Assembly (NCBI RefSeq): GCF_040436345.1
Contig: NC_133223.1
Location: 15,538,113 to 15,602,112, forward strand
Direction of reading: 5' to 3'
Length of the DNA: 64,000 bases
Origin: Pagrus major
Taxonomy: Eukaryota > Chordata > Actinopteri > Spariformes > Sparidae
This document shows, piece after piece, positions 32,656 to 44,625 of the stretch (the first letter of the stretch is position 1; each line of letters opens with the position of its first letter). The position numbers and the translations under genes are program-made. The notes under the pieces were generated by a model. That model was not told the origin of the DNA, ran no database searches, and worked only from the letters and a program-made list of their open reading frames with translations.

Positions 32656-35349
32656 GGGGAAAGAGAGAGATGGTTGGCTAAGAAGTGAGGCAAATCATTA
32701 CTATCATCCAGCCTCTCACTCTTTCAGTGGCTACATTAAAATCTAATCAATTACAGCTCGACAGAAACCACAGCTTATTGAACTTGGCCTGTGTGAGTGT
32801 GTGTGTGTGTGAGTGAGTCCATATGTGCACACTCGTGAGGAAAGTGAGACGCAGCTCAGGGTAGCTGAATTAAGATTGGCAGCAGGAAAGGTTTTTAATG
32901 AAGAACCTCACTGGCGTTTCCTTTTATACTTTACTCAAAGTTCAAACTGCCCCCTTTACCTTCACATCACAGAGTGTCCATTGTGTGTTCCCCGTGATTT
33001 GGAGAGTGAGGAATTCACTCTGACATCTGAGCACAATCATCCCCCAAAGCACACCAATCACAGTAGCCTCTTAAATCAAGTTTTTCGGTGAAGTTCTCAT
33101 CGTTAAAAAGAGAAAAATATGAGATTGATAATCCAAGAAAACACCTCTTTACGTTTCCCTCTCTCAAGCATTCAACATTATTGAACTAGATTTACCTCAG
33201 GGAATAACTTACTTGTACATGGAATGCATACCTGAGGCAAAATATTTCAGTTTGATCAGCCTTTGCCGTGACAGGAGATAAAGTATTTTTATGGCTTCAT
33301 TTTCTCAAAAATTCAATGCTTAAAGTACACGCATGAGTCTGAAAATGCCTCTGTGTGTGTGTCCATCAAAGATAAATCTCTGAGGGCCTTACACTTCTGA
33401 TCACAGCCTGAACAGCTGGTAAGAAAAAAATGATTAAAAAAGGATGGACTACGACAGCTGTGGAGGAACACGACCACAAATAGAGCCAAGTGGCTCTTTA
33501 CGAGGTCCCAATAAGGGAGAGAAAAACACGGGTGAAAAAATAATAACAATCCCTGCCTCCTTCCTCTTTTCATGAACTCGTGCAGGATGTGTCTTTCATG
33601 CCTCGCTCTTTTCATCCTCATCTCCATCCTTCTTTTGTGTTCGTCCTCTCCTCTCACCAGTGTGAAAATACACAGGAAACTTTAACCACAATGGGACTTT
33701 TTCACACATCTTTTGCTCATTAGGGATTTGAATGCTCACTGGAGGCGTACTCCTCTGGAGAGCTGACTGCATTTTACCACACATAAACAAACACTTTCAC
33801 AAATCGGGCTCCTGACGTGTGCTTCGCTCGGCTCTGGCTGGCAGTGATAGGGCCCAGGCGGGCCTGCGCTGTGCAGCTTTGAAACTCTTACACGGAAGGC
33901 CTGCCATCGTGGTTTTGATGAATGGATGGACATCGGGCTATTGGCCTCTGTTCAGGCTCTGATGTATGGAGTGCCTGGTACTGGGGAGGCTGACGTGAGG
34001 CAGGAAAGCTGTTTCGTATTTACGAGTTGAGGTTTGAGTGTGGCTGGGAGGTTCGGGGAAGGCTTTTGGTGGTTTGGAGCATCACAGTGACAGGGTTAAG
34101 ACTGCAGTCAGCCATTACGCTCCTCTCTAAATCCCTTTCGATATCGTAATGAGAAGCAGATCTCTACTATCTCCACCAGTGATGGGAGAAGCAGACACAT
34201 GGTGAACATCCTGGCTCCGACGCTGACTCTCCTTTCCGTTCAATCTCTGATTCAATCTTCTCTCTGGCTTTTGTTTCATGTGTCTCCCTTGCGTAATTCT
34301 CCCACTGTCACACATCGGTATAAACAATGAATGGCTACAAATGGCCTCATATGTTGTCATCTGTATGTAATAGATGTAAGTGAAGCTCAGACTAGATGAA
34401 TGGCAGTGCTAGTGCCCCTCACTAGGAGCTCCAGGCGTGCAGGGCTCAACTCCAGATGCAGCCTGGGTTGCCACATCCTGACCGTAATCCCCCCGCGGCG
34501 CCGCGTTCACTTGTGTGCATGTGATCGGCGGGGAGACTGTGAATGGGAACCACCTGGGACAGCAAAAAAAAAATAATGGCTTGAGGTAATTTACCATCAG
34601 TCTGCTGATTTCGATCAATAATTTTGCACCACAGGGTCAGTGATATTTACAGTGTATCGCCATTTAGATCTTTTTCCATTAAGGCCAGTCAGACTTCACT
34701 CTGCTCACATGTTTATCTATATTATTTCTTGTTTGAGTGCTGCGGAGGTGTGTTTATATCCAACAAACTCTGCACTGTTTGGTTTTCCCTCCGTGCTCAC
34801 GCTCCTATAAAACTTGACATTTCTTGTTTGCAATTGGACTTCACTTTGTTAATGTTAAATGGACCTGTTTATCACTGATGCAACTTAAAGTTTCAAACTC
34901 ATGTAAAGCCATGAACTTGATCCCAGTGACAGAACGTCAACACTGAGGCGCTCGTGCACAGCCATAAGCGAGCAAGCCAATACCTATAAGTAATGTAGCC
35001 GGTGAAGCTATCGCTGCAGGCGTCTCCAAAACACCGGTGCATTCCAGCAGAGGTGATGGTCCATTTTTCATTTAGCGTGACAGGACAATAGGGGTGAAAG
35101 TCAGCCACCTTATCTGTGAACTCTGTGTCAGCAGTATACATCGGGATTGTGAAGATAGGATTACTAGATTAGAGCTACAGCCCCCAGGGAGCACAGTGAG
35201 ATGGACACCTTCTCATGCAGCCTGTGGACAGATTCTGTCATTCACTAATCCATACTGGACACTCACTGTCCCCCAGAGCAAGACTTCTCTTCAGCTTATC
35301 CCCATCATCTGCATGATCCCAATGACCTGGCTCATAGTAATGAACATGA

Positions 35350-35371
35350 TGTGTGTGTGTGTGTGTGTGTG
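35350..35371. repeat. (GT)n microsatellite
   Basis: About eleven GT units occur in a row; no gene is associated. Confidence 0.95.
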
Positions 35372-37711
35372 CAAGAGTGCCAAAAGGGTGGGGGTCGGGG
35401 GTGGAAAGGAACCTGTAAGACTTGGGGAAAAGCAGAACTTGGCCTTTGTTTGAGTTTCTGCTGCGTGCAGAGATGATAGACAAAGTCAATGGACTGTATG
35501 AGCCACAGCCGGTCATGGTCAACAGCTAAGCTTGAAGGCACTGACAGATTCAATGAGGTCACAGAAAGAGAGAGAGAAATGGGGCTTTCCCATACACATG
35601 TGCTGGCTCGGCCTGGCTTGGACAGCGTGGCAGAGATTTACATTTTTTAATGTGTGTCTTGGTCTAATGACGCACTGGTCATGAGTAGTGGTCAAAGAAT
35701 CGTCTGTAAACATTCTTCCTTACGCTTACAAAGCTTAATTCAGATATAAAAACGTTTAATTTTCCATAAATCCTTCACAATTAAAGTCCCCCATTATTTA
35801 GTTATTTAAAAGCTTTTATTATGAAGCAGCAAAATCAGGAAATGTTGAGTCTTCACCAACAGTAACTTGTAACTCCCAAAACTTATCACACTCCGGAGAT
35901 GGTCCACCAACACACTGAACATGGTTAACGTATTAACCTGCCTTGTATCAACATGCTAACACAATCGTTAGCATGCTGATGTTGGCAAGTAGCTCAAGTA
36001 CAGCCTCACAGTACCACTAGCTTGGCTGTCGACTCTTTTTAACAATGGTTCAAATGATCACATGTAAATAAAAGGTGGTGATGAAGCCACAGAGAGTAGT
36101 CGTCTGACTCTGCAGCTTCCCCTTCAGAGCCTTTCAGCTCATTGTTGGTTTTACAGCCTGAAACTTTGCTGTTTCGGTTCACTCTCAGTGCTGTCATCAG
36201 CGCCATTCCCAGCCACAGGCAGTATTTGTTTTCAGTGTAAAATGTCTAAAAAGCCCACTGCATACCTGCCCAGCATAAATGGCCGACATGGTATGATAGC
36301 AACAAGCTAATACACATAGTACAGCATTTAGCAGCTCAAGAGTGGGATGTTTCTGTCAGGAGAAACACAACTCCCAACGAATGCTAATGTTGCTCTGCGG
36401 GTGACGGATCTATAAATATGAAACTGTTTGCCAATAAGTTCACCATATCAGCAGCTTGTTTCTGCTGTCGGCGAGTTGCCAAAAAAATCAGGTTAGATAA
36501 ATAATTTATATCAAATACCTACATACATAACACAAAGCCTCTGTGTATTTTCTCATCTCTTTGCATGTTTGACATTCGTGCAGTTCTCAGGTTACACCGG
36601 CCTATTCATGGGCTGGTGTGAGGGATGCTCTGTCAATGTGAGGAATGCCTTGATTGCTACATTTCCCGACAGGGACGCAGTCTTTCTGCCAAACACGCAC
36701 CTGCACGGACACATCCCTGAAAAAACACAAAAGATCACCTCAACACAAGCTTGCAGAATATCACCGCTGACAAAACACTGGCTGTGAAAACCATAGACAA
36801 AGTCCAATTGAACAAAATAGCTGCCAATCTTTTGTCCTTTGAATTTTAAAAAGGTCTTTTCCTTCCTCATGTTCACACACACTCCTTCACAAGCTCCATC
36901 CCCTCCTTGTGAACGCCACATTCAGCTTCTCTCACGTGGGCCCTTCTGTTCCTGAAAGATAATTGTAAATGAATAAGTAATTAAGCAAAAGATGAGTGAG
37001 GTTAGGAGAGCAGGAATGTGAGGGAGGAGAGAAATGCAAGAGGGAGCCTCAGATCACGAGGGAGGTCGACTGTTGACGGTAAAGATGCGGTTGAGAGTGA
37101 GCTTGAGAGGGACCCTCTGAATGAAAATTTGCACGAAAATAGATTGTGTCTGTCAGACCCCCCGCTGTGACGCAGGGCCAGACTACAATAGAAACAGCAG
37201 TCATTAGCAATAACTCTCTCAATCTTTCTTCCTCTGTTTTCCTCAACTTTTTTCTCCCACACCCCCATCCACCCTCCTCTTCCTCCTCCTCCTCGCTCGT
37301 TTACGTCATCGCCACCCTGTTTCCCTCCTGCAGTCGCCTACCCTTTTCCATCTCCTAATCTCTTGATCTGTTTATCCTGTTTGTGAAATCATGTACGATG
37401 AACTTGAACATAACCAGAATACTTTAGGAGTAGTTGAAAGAAGCCATACTGTGTGAATGCACTCTCAAAAAAGGAAACACTTAAAGTATGTTTGAAGAGT
37501 GGATGAACCTCTGCATCCAAGCAAGGTTGTCTTTTTCAAAACTTTTACTGGGTCAAGTCAGGTCAGGTCAAATCACAAATATGTCTAAGAGGGCTTTACA
37601 AGGAGCGAATCTTCTTCCAGAGCTTACATGTGCCGTACATATAGCATGAACAGATGTACGAGTAGTAGAATAACAGTATTGAAAAATGGAATTACAATTA
37701 GTGACCCTGCA

Positions 37712-38069
37712 TTAAAGGTGCAACATGTAGGAGTTTTGGTCAAAAAACATTCAAAACTTAACTTAAATTACAAACAAAAATGTGAAGGAATAACAGTTTT
37801 GACGTCTTTGTATTTTGTTGCGAAGCATGTTTATCATGCTAACCAGCTAGCCCCAGCCGGCCCAGTCAAAAGCTCCTGTTCAAGCGATGTGAACACCAAC
37901 ACTTCCTCAGTGCTTTGAACTCCCAGCCTGGACCGCTAGATGCATGGCTAACTAAACTAACAAGCTAACAGCAGCTACAGTTGGCAGCAGCTAGCGGTTG
38001 CTCTGATTACTATTTGTTCTGAGTATGAATTCAACAGGTGGCCGATTCTTACAAACTGCACCTTTAAAT
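37712..38069. mobile_element. MITE family C, copy 1
   Basis: The ends 'attaaaggtgcaacatgta' and 'acaaactgcacctttaaat' are inverted repeats. Inside are 'catgctaaccagctagcccc' and 'ctaacaagctaacagcagc', shared with the copy at 40,909-41,253. It lies only about 245 bases from a family A element. Confidence 0.75.
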
Positions 38070-38313
38070 AGACTTTTGTCCACGTAAGGAAACTAGCTGT
38101 TAACACAACACTGACTTTTGCCATTCATGTTGATATGGGGAACTGGGGAGCAACATTATTTATTCATTTGGAGTCATGTTCTTAGCCATCATATTTCAAT
38201 ATTCAAGTCCAATATCCACTCTCTTCTATCTGGATCCTCAGCTAGGCTAAATAAAGATTTTAACATAACATTAAAGCAGCTACATGGAACTGCTGATGGG
38301 CTTGTTTAGTATG

Positions 38314-38676
38314 AAAGGGGCACGACCTAGCTTTGGAGAAGAAATTTCGAGCTTAGAATTTTAATATTTACAATGCTAATGAGGTAATAATACAAACTCA
38401 TATTTATTTTTTCCATAACTGAATAAACAAGCTGTTCTCAGAGTAAAATAAGGTCCCCAGAACACTGTTTGAAGCTAGAAAGGTGGCAGGCTCCGCCAAA
38501 TATAAACAAAGTGAAACAGTATGAAATTGTGTTGTCCCTCAAGGTCAGTTTGTTTATTCAGTTATTCAGTCATGAAAACAAAGACAGTTTGTTTGTTAAG
38601 TTTGTGTAGGCATAACAAAAGCAGTAATGAAGATTTCTGTCTTCTGATTAAAATGTCTTCCCCAAAACTACATGAG
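38314..38676. mobile_element. MITE family A, copy 3
   Basis: It is nearly collinear with copy 1: 'gaattttaatatttacaatg', 'gaagctagaaaggtggcagg' and 'cagtatgaaattgtgttgtc'. The left end is aaaggggcacgacc and the right end 'ccccaaaactacatgag'. It is non-coding. Confidence 0.8.
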
Positions 38677-40908
38677 AGTGTATGAGACTGTTTCATAACC
38701 AGTTAAAAGTTTAATTAAAAACTAACTTTGAAAAGATTCATGCAAATTGTAAAAGTGTTAGGAGCGCAGAAAATGAACTCTGCAACTTAATTTAATTTGC
38801 AGTAATTGAATTCATTTTGCTCTGTGCGTTAAAATCTATTTGCTGTTTCCTTATTGCTGCATGTTTGTGTTTGTTGATGAGCTATTGCATCACTTAAAAT
38901 GCATCTAAAGTCATCGCTTACATCCTACTCTAATTAGATTCTTAATAGGAAATTTTCCTCTAGCAGAAGGTTTGGAGAAGCTGGATGGCTTTTTCTCATA
39001 CAACACTCGAACACACACAAACACCCCTGCTGTTCCCACTCCGGCCTCCCTGTGAATGAGGACTCCAGAACAGAGGTTGGCAGCAGTCTGCAGGACTACG
39101 GATGCTTATCAGAGAGGCTTACAAATCCCCCCTGATGCTCCTGATATGGAGGACAATGGGTGTGCGTGCGTAGTGGGAGCTTTCTTTAAAGCCTCATTGA
39201 AACTCACTTCACTTCTCTGCTCTTTAATGAGGTCAGAGTAGCCTGCTGACTGCATTTCATCACTGAATACAGGCCATACAGTCATAATAAACTTCAGTGG
39301 GGTGACCTGTACAAGTAAACGATATCTTTTTCCTGAAAAAAACATGCAGGTCACACTGCACCAGGTTATATCAACACTTCAATCACTGGGCATGACATCA
39401 AACGAATTACTTTCACTTATGAGCTCTTCCAAAGTGTGTTATCACGATTTTAAAATTCAAACATCATTAACTTGCATACTCTTAATAAAATCCTACTGTT
39501 TCTTCTCTGTGACTGTCTCTGTATTGAACTTGGGGTTAATTGCCGTGGTGGGAGCAGCTGTGAGGCCAGCAGAGTTGCAGGTGAGCTTTCAGCGGCTCTC
39601 AGTAAACACATGAGCCTCCCACACGGCTTTGTGCTACTTCCAAAGGATGTGACTGAAATGAGTCTGAATGAGACTCAAGTAACAATGAAACGATAAGGCT
39701 CCTGCAGCTGATGTTGCTGTTAATAGGTTCAGGACGAGTATTGTATTAATACAAAGAAACCAAAAAAATCAACCCCTTTGCACCTGATTTCTTGCCTGAT
39801 GCTGAATAACAGAAACTGGCATCCAATTAAAATGTGAACTAAATCTTGAATATGATTTCCGTTTTTTGTTCGTTATTTGGAGGGTGTTTTCAGTTACCTC
39901 TCTGGGGCTGGATGTTGGGTTTAACCTGTTTGTGGGTTTTGGGTGGAAACAGACGACACATGTGGTTTACCGACTGTCTGCAGCTCTGGTTTCATATTTA
40001 GGTAACTGGGGCGGGGCTCTGCAGGGAGCACAAGGAGGTTCCCCTGTAGTATGGTTTCATGTGGTTAATGTGTCTTGTGCAGTATGTTTACTATAGGCTA
40101 GATTTCCACTATACACTACAGACTGTGGTTACAACGTTTTTTTCATAGCAGTCACTAAATTATGATGAAAATCTAGTGCAATTTAAAAAGCTATGAGATT
40201 AGATGTAAAATGTAGTTTCTTAAATTTGTAAATTATTTCATATAACTGTTTTTTCTAAAACATTACAGCTCACTTGCTACTGATTTCATACATTAAATCA
40301 GGGGTGCTCAAACTTTTTCCTTCGGAGAGCCAAAAGTAAGCACCTGTAGTATCATTTTATGAAAGGGTGTGTAGCGGTTTACATGTCGGATTGTCTGCAA
40401 CAGCCCAAAGGATGTGGCTTTATGAACGTTCTGGAGTGCCCTGTCTCAGTTCCTCTCTCTGCCCCGCTAACAGATATCAACAGTAGCTAATGTCAGTTTA
40501 GAAATGGAGTCCGCTAACATAAACTCGTAACCTGCCTTCAGCTCAACACAGAAGTTCCAAAGAACCCCCTGAAGATGCAAAATGGTACTAAGATCCCAAA
40601 TCCCCTCCACTTGCTGTGTTCCTGTGCACTCTGCCCACTGACTATTTTTACCCTAAAAATATGAAAGAGCATTAACAAGATTATATATTTTTTTTACTAT
40701 TTTATTTTTAGCTCAAAACAACTGGTGGACCAAATTGAACTTAATGTCAGGCCCACTTTGGGCAGCCCTGCATTAATCTATATGCCTTGTACATTGATAA
40801 TGATTTAATATATAATACTAGGCTATATAATGTCAAATGTGTTACACTTTACAGGATTGACATGATTGAGGAAGATATAAAAACACAGACCTGCATGCGG
40901 TTTAAAAA
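38677..40908. other. Gene-free interval
   Basis: I see no supported exon or recognised repeat here, apart from a short 'ggggtgctcaaactttttcc' stretch near 40,300 that resembles a dispersed repeat. Confidence 0.45.
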
Positions 40909-41253
40909 TAAAGGTGCAATATGTAATTTTTTTTAGTTTCAACTAAAAGTCACAACAGTGTTGACGTCATGCCAGAGACGTCTAAGTGTTGTGTTGAGGA
41001 GACATATATTGAAGTTAGCATGCTAACCAGCTAGCCCCGGGCCTGAAACCGTCTTTAGCTGTAAAGATGTTTTCAGACCAAAGCTCCTGTGCTATCGCTG
41101 TACTCCCCTGGTAGTCCAGCTAGCTGCACGGCTAAGTGAGCTAACAAGCTAACAGTCAGCAGCAGTTAGGAGTTAATCTGGTGATATGCAGCCCCTGTTT
41201 GTTGGGAGTGTAAATTCAAGGTGGCCAATTCTTATGTACTGCACCTTTAAATG
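40909..41253. mobile_element. MITE family C, copy 2
   Basis: The ends 'taaaggtgcaatatgtaatt' and 'gtactgcacctttaaat' are inverted. The interior 'gcatgctaaccagctagccc' and 'ggtggccaattctta' matches copy 1 at 37,712-38,069. It has no coding capacity. Confidence 0.75.
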
Positions 41254-41939
41254 TTGTATGAATGCATTATTATTTGTTATTGGCCGATATATAGCAGTCC
41301 AACAACTAAATAAAAAAACAAAACATGCAGCATCAAAACAGGCAGCGTTAAAATGTACAATTTATTCTGCTTCCATGGGTTTTTACAAAAGCACTGCATT
41401 TTTCTTATAAGATCTCACTTTCCTGAAAAAAATCATCACGATAATACTCATACAGAATATAATTCCATACATACTTTACAGAGAATGGTAAATTATAGAC
41501 ATGTGTAGACTTGTATGCCTGATAAAAACTTGTTGAATGTTGCCAGACAGTTTTATCACGTGCAGCATCTAAACCGGGTCATTTAAAAAGCTGTCAGATT
41601 TGATCTAAGATGTACTTTTTCTTACACATAACAAAAGTTCACACTGCACGTTAGACGGTTTGTACAGTATAATGATAATGATTACATAGCATGTTGTCCT
41701 ATATTTAAGGTGCAGTGCATGCCACACGTATAGACCTGTATGCCATATAAAAATGTGCACGAAGCAACACATCCAACGTTCAGTAATGTGAAAATGTTTT
41801 ATGTATTTTCTCTGATGCGTCTCAAGCAGGAAATTCCGCGTGCTCTTCTCTTTTTTTTTCTTCTCCACTTGGCCGAAACTGACGAGCTGGCTGCTGTTTA
41901 CTGAGCGCCTGAGGCGATGCCATGTCAATACGCATAGCT

Positions 41940-42156
41940 GTTAGGACCAGCCTTGGAGGCGTAGCTCTTCAGAGTATCAGCAAGTGCTGAACAAGGAACA
42001 GGCTCAGATTCATTGAAGGAGGTGGAGGGTAGCGCACACAAGTTCTCTTCCCTGCAGAGGAGTCCAAGTCATCCTTCAGCGCCAAAACTGAGCGAAAACA
42101 AAGCTGTTCTTTTAAAAGACGAGACTTCAGCTAAGGAGGAGGAATAATTAAAACAG
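41940..42156 (+). promoter_or_regulatory. ackr3: Putative ackr3 untranslated first exon and promoter region
   Basis: A consensus donor (AAAACAG|GTAAGC, exon end 42,156) follows a purine-rich leader without a long open frame. The matching acceptor is at 45,841-45,842, just before the ackr3 start codon. ACKR3 genes typically have non-coding 5' exons and a single coding exon, which fits. The 5' limit given is approximate; no TATA box is evident. Confidence 0.55.
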
Positions 42157-42902
42157 GTAAGCGGATTAAATGAGCTCATATGAAGCGAGTATACAGGTAG
42201 TAGACGGCTTTTAAACAACACGTAAAGCTCCAACGATGCTCGATGCGTGCGTAAATAGTGCTGCATAGCTATGAAATAACTGGTTTAAAGATATTTAACG
42301 ACTTTATTAACTCTTACTTTGGATACCAAACGAGAATAAAATCATTTTCTGAATACTTATTGAAAAAAAGAAAGACCCTATAGAAATATGTCAACACAAT
42401 TTTCGCGTTTGTATTTACTTCTCCATCTTCTCAGCTTGTCTCTGCGCCGTTCATCTGCCTCCCCGTTCAAACACGGAGTCGGGCTACTGTTTACCACGCT
42501 GACATCTGATAAGAGGAGTTTGTTTCCAGCCTGAGCTGATACAAATCAACAATGACAACAATGTGACATTGTATGTGTCTGCCGTCAGCAGGAGCCTGTG
42601 TTCTTTCATCGATTCGGTACTTTTTGTGCGTAATGACGCACAAAGCAAAACTCTTTTTTTTTTTAACAAACACTTTTATCTGTGCGGAAACCTGTCTTGA
42701 AAAGAGTTTCTCCCACACTGAAGCATGTAAATAGACTGACAGGAGAAACTTCTGACCAGCAATGCTGCACCTGCACCATTCTTCCTGCCTGCATTAGCAC
42801 ATGAAAATAGCCTTCAATCGCTTTTATATTGTGTGTATTGAGTAACAAAAGGCGTTTTCGGCTAATTTGTAACTGGATGCTCGCGGGGGAGAAAGGGCAG
42901 AA

Positions 42903-42993
42903 ACACACACACCCACACGCACATGCACACACACACGTACACACACACACAGAGAGAGAGAGAGAGCGAGAGAGAGAGAGAGGGAGAGAGAGA
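42903..42993. repeat. Compound (CA)n-(GA)n microsatellite
   Basis: An imperfect CA tract (42,903-42,950) changes directly into a GA tract (42,951-42,993). Confidence 0.95.
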
Positions 42994-43471
42994 TGGGCTT
43001 CGTGTGCTGCCTCTGTTATCTGATGGTGTGGGTGTTAAAAGGTTAATTAGCTTGAAGCCTGTGGGGCTACCTGGCACCTCCAGGTAGTTTCCATATAATA
43101 TGATGGATTTAGACAGAGATCCTTGTGAGGGATTATCTCTGCATAGAAAATCCCTCCACTGTTAGAGTGAAAAGCACTCTCCAGCGTTTAAAAATAACTG
43201 AAAGTAAAATAATTAAATGTCAGGATTCTGGTTTTTCTCCCAAAGTGCTTTATCAGAGGCAGCGGTCCAAGAACCAAAGCAGTGATGTGAAAAGTATCCA
43301 ACAGTAAGACTTGAAGCAAAGATATCCTGTTAAATGTTACTTTGGTAAAAATGAAAGTAAATTAAAGTATCTGATAATAAATGTACTAAAGTACTAAAGT
43401 TATCAAATAATGTAATGGAGTAAAGACAATAAAAAAATCAAATAAAGTGTAAGTACCTCAAAATTGTACTT

Positions 43472-43798
43472 AAAGCAACACTATGTAACTTTACAGTAAT
43501 TCTGGAGAAAGATAGTTGATTGATGAGTTTCATCCCCAGATTATCAAACACCAACGCTTTGGGTTGATGGTTTGGGTCCGACGCCAAAGACCCAATTTGG
43601 TATTTGATTTTATTGGTATTTGACGATCTGGGTATGAGACTGGCGTACCCCGCCACTCACCCAATGTTAGCTTGGATCGACTCCAGCACCCCGCATCCCT
43701 ACAAAGGATAAGTGGCTAAGGTAATGGATGGATGGATGGATGGATGGAAAGAGACTGAACTATCTTTCCTCACAAAGTTACATAGTGTTGCTTTCAGT
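43472..43798. mobile_element. MITE with perfect 21-bp terminal inverted repeats
   Basis: The left end 'aaagcaacactatgtaactt' is perfectly complemented by the right end 'aagttacatagtgttgcttt'. No open frame suggests a transposase. It interrupts one repeat and is itself interrupted by a LINE tail. Confidence 0.88.
43636..43746. mobile_element. L2-type LINE 3' tail with (GGAT)n
   Basis: The wording 'cgccactcacccaatgttag', 'ttggatcgactccagcaccc' and 'caaaggataagtggctaagg', followed by a GGAT tetranucleotide run, is that of the 3' end of L2-like LINEs or SINEs sharing their tail in fishes, as I recall it. The rest of the LINE is absent. Confidence 0.7.
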
Positions 43799-44441
43799 AT
43801 AGTACTTGAGTAGATGGTCTTAGTTACATTCTGTCACTATTGTTAAGATCCCTTATAAGTAGAAGTTGTAATACCAAATTTAAAAATAGTGAATTATAGG
43901 CAGAGTCTCGATTCGTAATGAGTAAAAGCACAGAAGTATTTATCAGATATATATATTCAAGGTAAAATTCCTCATTGGCTGCTGTTAGGAGTGAGTTATA
44001 AGTACAACATCTGTATGTGTAGGTAGTTTAAGTTAACTGTTCATTTATAAAACAGATGTTTGAATGTGTGTTTTTGGCTAATCCAGTGATTTAAATAGTC
44101 ATAAATCTTATATTTGCATACAGTGCAGCGCAATAATTTGCAACATTTCCCACAATGCTCTAGTAAACCCCACCCACATGTAATATTATTAATTTTTAGA
44201 TTATTTCATTATTATCACTGGTGAACTAATGTGTAAACAGCATTTTAATGTTACAGCTGGTGTAGGAGGAGCTTATTTGAACTACTTTGCATACTAATGA
44301 GCATTTGTTTACAGTTTTATTTGTTACATACATGTTACAGTTTCAAATTTTTTACAAGCTGATCATATGTTTTGTATATTTAAAATATGAAGCTTTAACA
44401 CAACTGTCAAATGAATGTTGTGTACTCAAACATACTGTATA

Positions 44442-44625
44442 GAGGTGCCCCAGTAGCTCAGTTGGTAGAGCGTTTGCCACATGTACAGAGGCTGTGTCCT
44501 TGCCACAGTGGCCCAGGGTTCAAACCTGATCAGTGGCCCTTTGCTGCATGTCATCCCCCCTCTCTCTCATCCTGTTTCCTGTCACTCTTAAGCTGTACTG
44601 TCAAGTAAAAGCTGAAAGAATGCTT
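44442..44625 (+). mobile_element. tRNA-derived SINE
   Basis: The head has an RNA polymerase III A box (TAGCTCAGTTGG at about 44,455) and B box (GGTTCAAACC at about 44,517), spaced like a tRNA. The body reads 'ggccctttgctgcatgtcat' and the tail 'agctgtactgtcaagtaaaa'. This is the common teleost tRNA-SINE arrangement. It is not a functional tRNA, because the acceptor stem does not close. Confidence 0.82.

Larger units (their letters stand above)
32401..37711. other. Gene-free interval with simple repeats
   Basis: No supported gene is visible. A GA run is at 32,632-32,655, a GT run at 35,350-35,371, and a 'gctaac' inverted motif near 35,945-35,985. Two exon-like frames (34,989-35,125 and 36,582-36,730) are discussed as findings and are not called as genes. 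Confidence 0.5.
43280..43840. repeat. Dispersed 'aagtacatttactcaagtac' family repeat (outer host)
   Basis: The left part (43,280-43,471) includes 'atgtactaaagtactaaagt' and 'cctcaaaattgtactt'. The right part (43,800-43,840) continues 'agtatagtacttgagtag' and 'cttagttacatt'. The same family occurs at 13,700-13,950. It is split by the element at 43,472-43,798. Confidence 0.65.

Noticed and set aside
44442-44520. tRNA gene candidate
   Set aside because: A and B boxes are present, but the acceptor and anticodon stems do not pair and a SINE body and tail follow.
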